Shown in pieces: positions 60,501 to 64,000 of a DNA stretch of 64,000 nucleotides. The DNA lies in assembly GCA_963920705.1 (NCBI GenBank), contig OY987234.1, forward strand, positions 23,455,794 to 23,519,793. Reading direction: 5' to 3'. Under the pieces are notes generated by a model. It saw only the letters and a program-made list of their open reading frames with translations, was not told the DNA's origin and made no database searches. The stretch is from Odiellus spinosus (taxonomy: Eukaryota > Arthropoda > Arachnida > Opiliones > Phalangiidae). A program made the position numbers and the translations under genes. Position 1 is the stretch's first letter; every line of letters begins with the position of its first letter.

Positions 60501-63500
60501 GCGTTTCATTCTCTTTTTGCGGGTTTCGCGAATCCCATTTAACGAGATTCTAATAAGCGGCTCTTCCATTTGGAACCCTCTTTTCCGCCAATCCGGAACC
60601 CCCTTCCCCTCTTCCACCCCTAGTAAACTGAGAATCGAGGATTCCGCTTCCGAAATTGCGAGAGTTCGTCTAAGGAACTAGAGACGGGGATTGGGGGTTG
60701 GGGAGAGAAGGTTTTGATAAGCGTATGACGCGTAGGATGGTGTCGGAAGATGCTGGAAGAGAGAGAGAGAGAGAGACGCGCCAGTTTTCCTCTCAGTTAA
60801 ACGAAGCTTAGTACTCTTCGGTCTCGATTCTCGACAGTGTCCGTGACATTTACAATCCTCTCGGAGTTTTTTTTTTTTTTTTTTTATTTCATTCCGCCTA
60901 AAGTCGTATACGTTTAAAGGGACTAGAAAATGTTTTAGGCTAGAATTATATTTTTTTTTCCCGCCTATCGAATGTACACTTGGTATTTTTGGGTATTTAT
61001 TTCGTACCGACGCCTGTAAAAGTGTTCCATCCTTCGCGCGTCGGTGTTCGTGGCGAAGCGAACGCGAAGGGGCTATTTCAGATTTCCCAGGCTGTTCCCA
61101 ATTCCGAAAGTAGGGCTAAAAAGCTTTAAAAAGGCTATTACGTTGATCAATTTCGACTGTTTCTCGATTCCCTTTAAGGATATAGATTTAAACGTCTAGA
61201 CTCGGCCGCGGGTAGAATGCGGGGGAGGGTGAAAAGTTGGTCTTACCGTCGGTGCATCCGTCGTTGGTGAGAATGGTGGCGGGCGGACAGATATCGCATT
61301 TCATTCCTTGAATCCCGTGCCGACAGACGCATCTTCCTGTCATCTGCTCGCAGTCGTCTCGGACCGAGCCTTTCTTATTGCAAGCGCAAGCTAATTCGTT
61401 AAAGAAACAAATAGAAACACCCCAAAAATAAGACACGCTGATTATTGGTGGCTTTCCTTTTATACGAGCCGGGGGTTTTATCTTATCTCCGAGCATTATC
61501 GCGAAAGTTCAATCCGCGTTTGGGTGTCCCTTTAAGTCACGTCCCGAGAACGTTAAGAAATTGGCGGAACTAATAAAGAAAATGAATTATCCTATAGGTT
61601 ATAATTCGTATAAGGAATTGCAATTTATGGCTGATGGGCTTCCTGGAATTATTTGGCTGAAAAGTCGATTTGGATGGATTCGAACCCGCGATTGAAAGCG
61701 TTTCGGCTCTTATTTCTCGGGGAGTAAAGCTATAAGGCGAAATTTCGACGTAACCTGATTTTATTTTCGCTTTCTACTCGCCCTCCAAAAGGGGCCACTT
61801 CTTATATAAAGAAAACGGGGAATGCGGCGTTGGGAGATGTCGTCCGGATAAGCTTAGAACGTAGAGCCCTCCTATAGCAGCCACCCGCCCCGCCCCGCCC
61901 CGCTGTTTCAGTTTGGTTGGAAAATCTTGATTAGGCCGGAAGGCTTATTTACTCTCCGAACTAAGTCTCTTTAAAAGAATCGCGCCCCGTTTTCCTTTTA
62001 TTTCGAACGAAGAAAGGAAGGGAATCGCGGGGCCGGGAAACGTTACATTATCTATTGTCTTTAGGTTTTCCCGGTTTCTATCGGGTCCGTCCATCATTCA
62101 GTCAACCCGGGCGAATCGCGTCAATGGAGGAACCGCTTTGTATTAAAAGATAGTTTCGGGGATTGGACATCTTCCCCTTCTTTAACTAAATAGTGTTGCC
62201 GACAAAGGGCGATAGGGTTATACTTACGAGCGCAGCCGTTGTTGCCGTCCGCTATCTTGTGCAAACCCCAGTAACCTAATATTGGCATCGTGTCGCGCCG
62301 GATGAGATGGACAAACGGAGAGAGAGAGAAAGAGAGAGATAGCGATGAAAAATGGCTTTAAATTGTTTAATATTTAAATGGAATGAACGAATGAACGCGC
62401 TTATACCCGGTTCGCAACGGTCGCATCTCGGACCCCCGACTCCCGTCCGGCAGTGGCATTGCTTGGAAACGGGGTCGCACGTCTCTCCGATTGAACCCAA
62501 ACGATTGCAAAGACAGTCGCCTGCGAAGAACCGACAACGATCACGCCAGAGTAGAAACCAATAGGTTATTTTAATAATAACTCGCTCGGCCGAATCCCGA
62601 AATTGATTTAATTAGGAGGATTGGTAGGCCTAGATCCGAAACAGTTTTAGCTCTAGCGTAATCCTCGAATGGCGAGGCTCGTTTTGAACATTGGCGTTAT
62701 TCTTGAAATCGTCTTTTGTCTTTATTACTGAAACTATCTCTCTGTATATTTCAATATTCATTATTTTTCCCCGGGCTTTGATTTCGAGTGTTAAATCTCT
62801 ATAAGGCTTTCCTCCTCCTCGCTTTTAGTCGCGCGCTGCCCAAGTACTTCTCGGTTTAGTCGTCTTTCTTAGCTCTAGCTCGGCGTTATTATTAATAATT
62901 GTTTAAAAGTCGTCGACCCGCTGGCTTACTGGGGCATCCGGCGTTAGTCGTTCCTAAAGCCGCCGTGAATCCGTCCGGACAACATCCAAATTCGCTTTCC
63001 ACGCATTCCCGAGCTTCGGCTCCTTCCAGTTATAGATTAGCGGCGAAGGAGTTAAGACGGACCAAATACGTTAATATTAATTACCGGTAATCCCTTAAAG
63101 CGAGGCTAAACTGTGCTCTCCTCCTTCTAATACCACCGGGAGATTAACGTCGTACAACTGGAGAACGAGGGAGGATAGCGGGTATAATTCAGCCTCGCTT
63201 CGTCGATAAGCTATACGTATACGCTTCCGAATGTATAGTTAGGAATCGAGTGTTCGGAGTTTGTAAAAGTTTTACGAATATTATCCATTCGCTTAAAGAC
63301 CTAGGATTTCTTCCGCCCGTCACCTTCCTGTTTCACAGGAAGTGGGCTCGCCTTCCGAGCTTCCCCGTGGGTAGCGAGGCGAGAGAAAGCCTGGAGCGCG
63401 AGTTTGCTTCCAGGGTGACAGGCGCGAGTAATCCTAGGCCTTTATAACATCGACTAACAATCGTTAACTCCGTTTTAATCCCAAAATGGCGACTAATCCC

Positions 63501-63904
63501 GATTATACGCTACGATAACGATTTAAAAATAGATTTTCCTCAAAATTAGAAATAAAAATTTCAACCTAAAAGCTCGGGTTTATCTTTTTATTTTCATGGA
63601 ATTATTTTTTGTATATTCGAATTTTAAGTCGCGAACGATTAATCGGAAAATGAAATTGTATAAATAAATCGAAAAAAGCGCTAAACTATTTTCCGAAGAA
63701 GCCAGTAAGGAGGGTTATCTATGATACGCGCGGGCGTACCTTTGCTTCCATCCTCTCGGCAACATTTGGCGAAAGACGAAGACTTGTGGCAATAACTGTC
63801 CGCCGGACAAGGCCGCGATTTCTCCCCTTCTCCGCAATAATATTCGATCCCCGTGTTGGGGTCTCTTAAAGGCCGGTCGCCGTCGCAAGGCGTCACTTTG
63901 GGCT
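53391..63904 (-). CDS. AGRN: Agrin, C-terminal ~989 residues (5' end beyond the window)
   Basis: Agrin is a secreted heparan-sulfate proteoglycan of basement membranes and synapses. Eighteen exons join in frame: 63904-63740, 63022-62930, 62520-62407, 62275-62228, 61390-61247, 58571-58329, 58246-58088, 58026-57828, 57751-57539, 56822-56698, 56612-56508, 55821-55687, 55624-55378, 55222-54807, 54330-54249, 54188-53958, 53720-53617, 53539-53391. Order: a Cys-rich lustrin-like module; the EFGCCPDG...AGCPS module; two laminin-EGF domains ([25 protein letters not shown]); a follistatin/Kazal domain ([17 protein letters not shown]); a 53-codon Ser/Thr linker; LG1; two EGFs; LG2; EGF; LG3 ending NAQPCAES. 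Domain order and the [10 protein letters not shown] signature fit agrin rather than perlecan or laminin. Most domain-boundary introns are phase 1. The N-terminal follistatin repeats should lie to the right of the window. Confidence 0.95.
53735..53938. repeat. 30-bp minisatellite filling an agrin intron
   Basis: Six to seven units of about 30 bases built on AAGGTTCAAGGAGGTCAAGA occupy most of the 237-base intron between 53958 and 53720. The period is a multiple of three, so it produces a repetitive ORF ([10 protein letters not shown]-like) on the plus strand. On the agrin strand the intron begins with an in-frame stop. Confidence 0.85.
54189..54248 (-). other. 60-nt intron at the vertebrate agrin z-site position
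   Basis: The junction joins SMKEKDK to AQSTNRFDV, the place in LG3 where vertebrate agrin inserts z exons (between VTES and EKALQSN). The intron is GT...AG, 60 bases, with an acceptor ending GACCGCAG. Confidence 0.8.
54531..54559. repeat. Poly-T tract
   Basis: About 29 consecutive T on the plus strand (poly-A on the agrin strand), in an agrin intron. Confidence 0.85.
56021..56410. mobile_element. TTAA-type MITE, best-preserved copy
   Basis: About 383 bases flanked by TTAA (56020-56023 and 56407-56410). Arms of about 135 bases run from AGGGAGAATGAAACGGCTAA inward through TTTATCGATTCCTTCGAG and ATATTAAACTAGAAATAAAT, and mirror the right side. No coding content is present. It lies in the agrin intron between the first and second EGF exons. 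Confidence 0.85.
56958..57361. mobile_element. TTAA-type MITE, second agrin copy
   Basis: Same arms as 56021-56410 (left AAAGGGAAAATGAAACGC; right end GCATTCTCCCTTTAA). Its centre contains GGAGATATCGGCTGAACTCG and the inverted CAGCTGATATCTCCACG. It lies in the agrin LG1 intron between exons ending 57539 and starting 56822. Confidence 0.85.
58572..61246. other. Largest agrin intron, no exon seen
   Basis: 2.7 kb between the second laminin-EGF and the Kazal exon. It contains the repeat at 59505-59800, a GA tract near 60760-60777, a third and weaker hairpin-repeat copy near 61011-61065, and poly-T tracts. No SEA-like exon was found. Confidence 0.6.
59505..59800. repeat. Dispersed repeat, inverted partner of 26940-27240
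   Basis: Contains GTAGATAGCCTGTTGGGCC, TATTCAGCGCCTCTTTTTCG and TATTAGAGAAAACCCAATTT, the reverse complement of blocks at 26940-27240 in the same order. Confidence 0.75.
63294..63444 (+). mobile_element. CCTAGG-type MITE, copy 3
   Basis: TAAAGACCTAGGATTTCTTC at the left pairs with GAGTAATCCTAGGCCTTTA at the right, giving terminal inverted repeats of about 25 bases. The interior (GCTCGCCTTCCGAGCTTCCC) matches copies near 40.1 and 40.6 kb. It lies in the first agrin intron of the window. Confidence 0.82.
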
Positions 63905-63942
63905 CTTGGAAAGGGGATGGCGACGGAAGGAAAGATCAGACG

Positions 63943-63944
<2 letters not shown>

Positions 63945-63994
<50 letters not shown>
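63945..63994. repeat. (GA)n microsatellite
   Basis: About 25 GA units at the right edge of the window, just upstream of the first agrin exon seen. Confidence 0.9.
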
Positions 63995-63995
<1 letters not shown>

Positions 63996-64000
63996 GATGG

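Noticed and set aside
61675-61760. Possible tRNA on the minus strand (GGTTCGAATCC-like B box)
   Set aside because: The T-arm pairs only weakly and I could not fold convincing acceptor, D and anticodon stems. It lies in an agrin intron and is probably chance or a decayed tRNA-derived fragment.
53391-63904. Perlecan or laminin as alternative identity for the agrin gene
   Set aside because: The Kazal domain between laminin-EGF and LG domains, the [10 protein letters not shown] laminin-EGF signature and the GCCPDG...AGCPS module all fit agrin and not the others.

Overview
This window is animal nuclear DNA, probably from a protostome-type invertebrate. Genes are split by GT-AG introns. The intergenic and intronic DNA is AT-rich and full of short inverted-repeat elements. 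CG dinucleotides are not visibly depleted by eye, which argues against heavy germline methylation. Four genes can be read from splice junctions. All four are conserved animal genes; nothing here looks bacterial or viral.

Layout from left to right. (1) 1-5.9 kb: AT-rich sequence with no gene seen. (2) 6.0-22.1 kb, minus strand: a complete 13-exon SLC4A11-like membrane transporter, 1060 codons in my model. (3) 22.2-34.9 kb: mostly repeat-rich intergenic DNA. It holds two phase-compatible minus-strand exons (32455-32326 and 26655-26615) that may belong to a gene I do not recognise. (4) 35.3-45.7 kb, minus strand: a complete 5-exon TBC1D25 (OATL1)-like Rab GAP with an N-terminal PB1 domain, a WDII-type LC3-binding core and a large Ser/acidic insert. 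(5) 45.8-48.6 kb: the head-to-head spacer between TBC1D25 and RBM17, carrying a large palindrome. (6) 48.7-51.5 kb, plus strand: a complete 6-exon RBM17 (SPF45) splicing factor. (7) 53.4-63.9 kb, minus strand: the C-terminal ~989 residues of agrin in 18 exons. Its 5' part lies beyond the right edge.

The four genes act in separate processes: ion/proton transport, autophagy-linked Rab control, pre-mRNA splicing, and basement membrane or synapse matrix. I see no functional cluster. RBM17 and agrin converge; RBM17 and TBC1D25 diverge.

The most informative points are: the agrin architecture (no SEA domain, one EGF fewer before LG1, and a 60-nt intron where vertebrates keep the neural z exons); at least five non-autonomous repeat families, two with recognisable target-site duplications (TTAA and 5 bp); nested and inverted insertions; a conserved hairpin-like repeat; and the unexplained exon pair. 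I found no convincing new multi-gene system. All exon coordinates were read by eye from frames and splice sites, and no transcript data were available.
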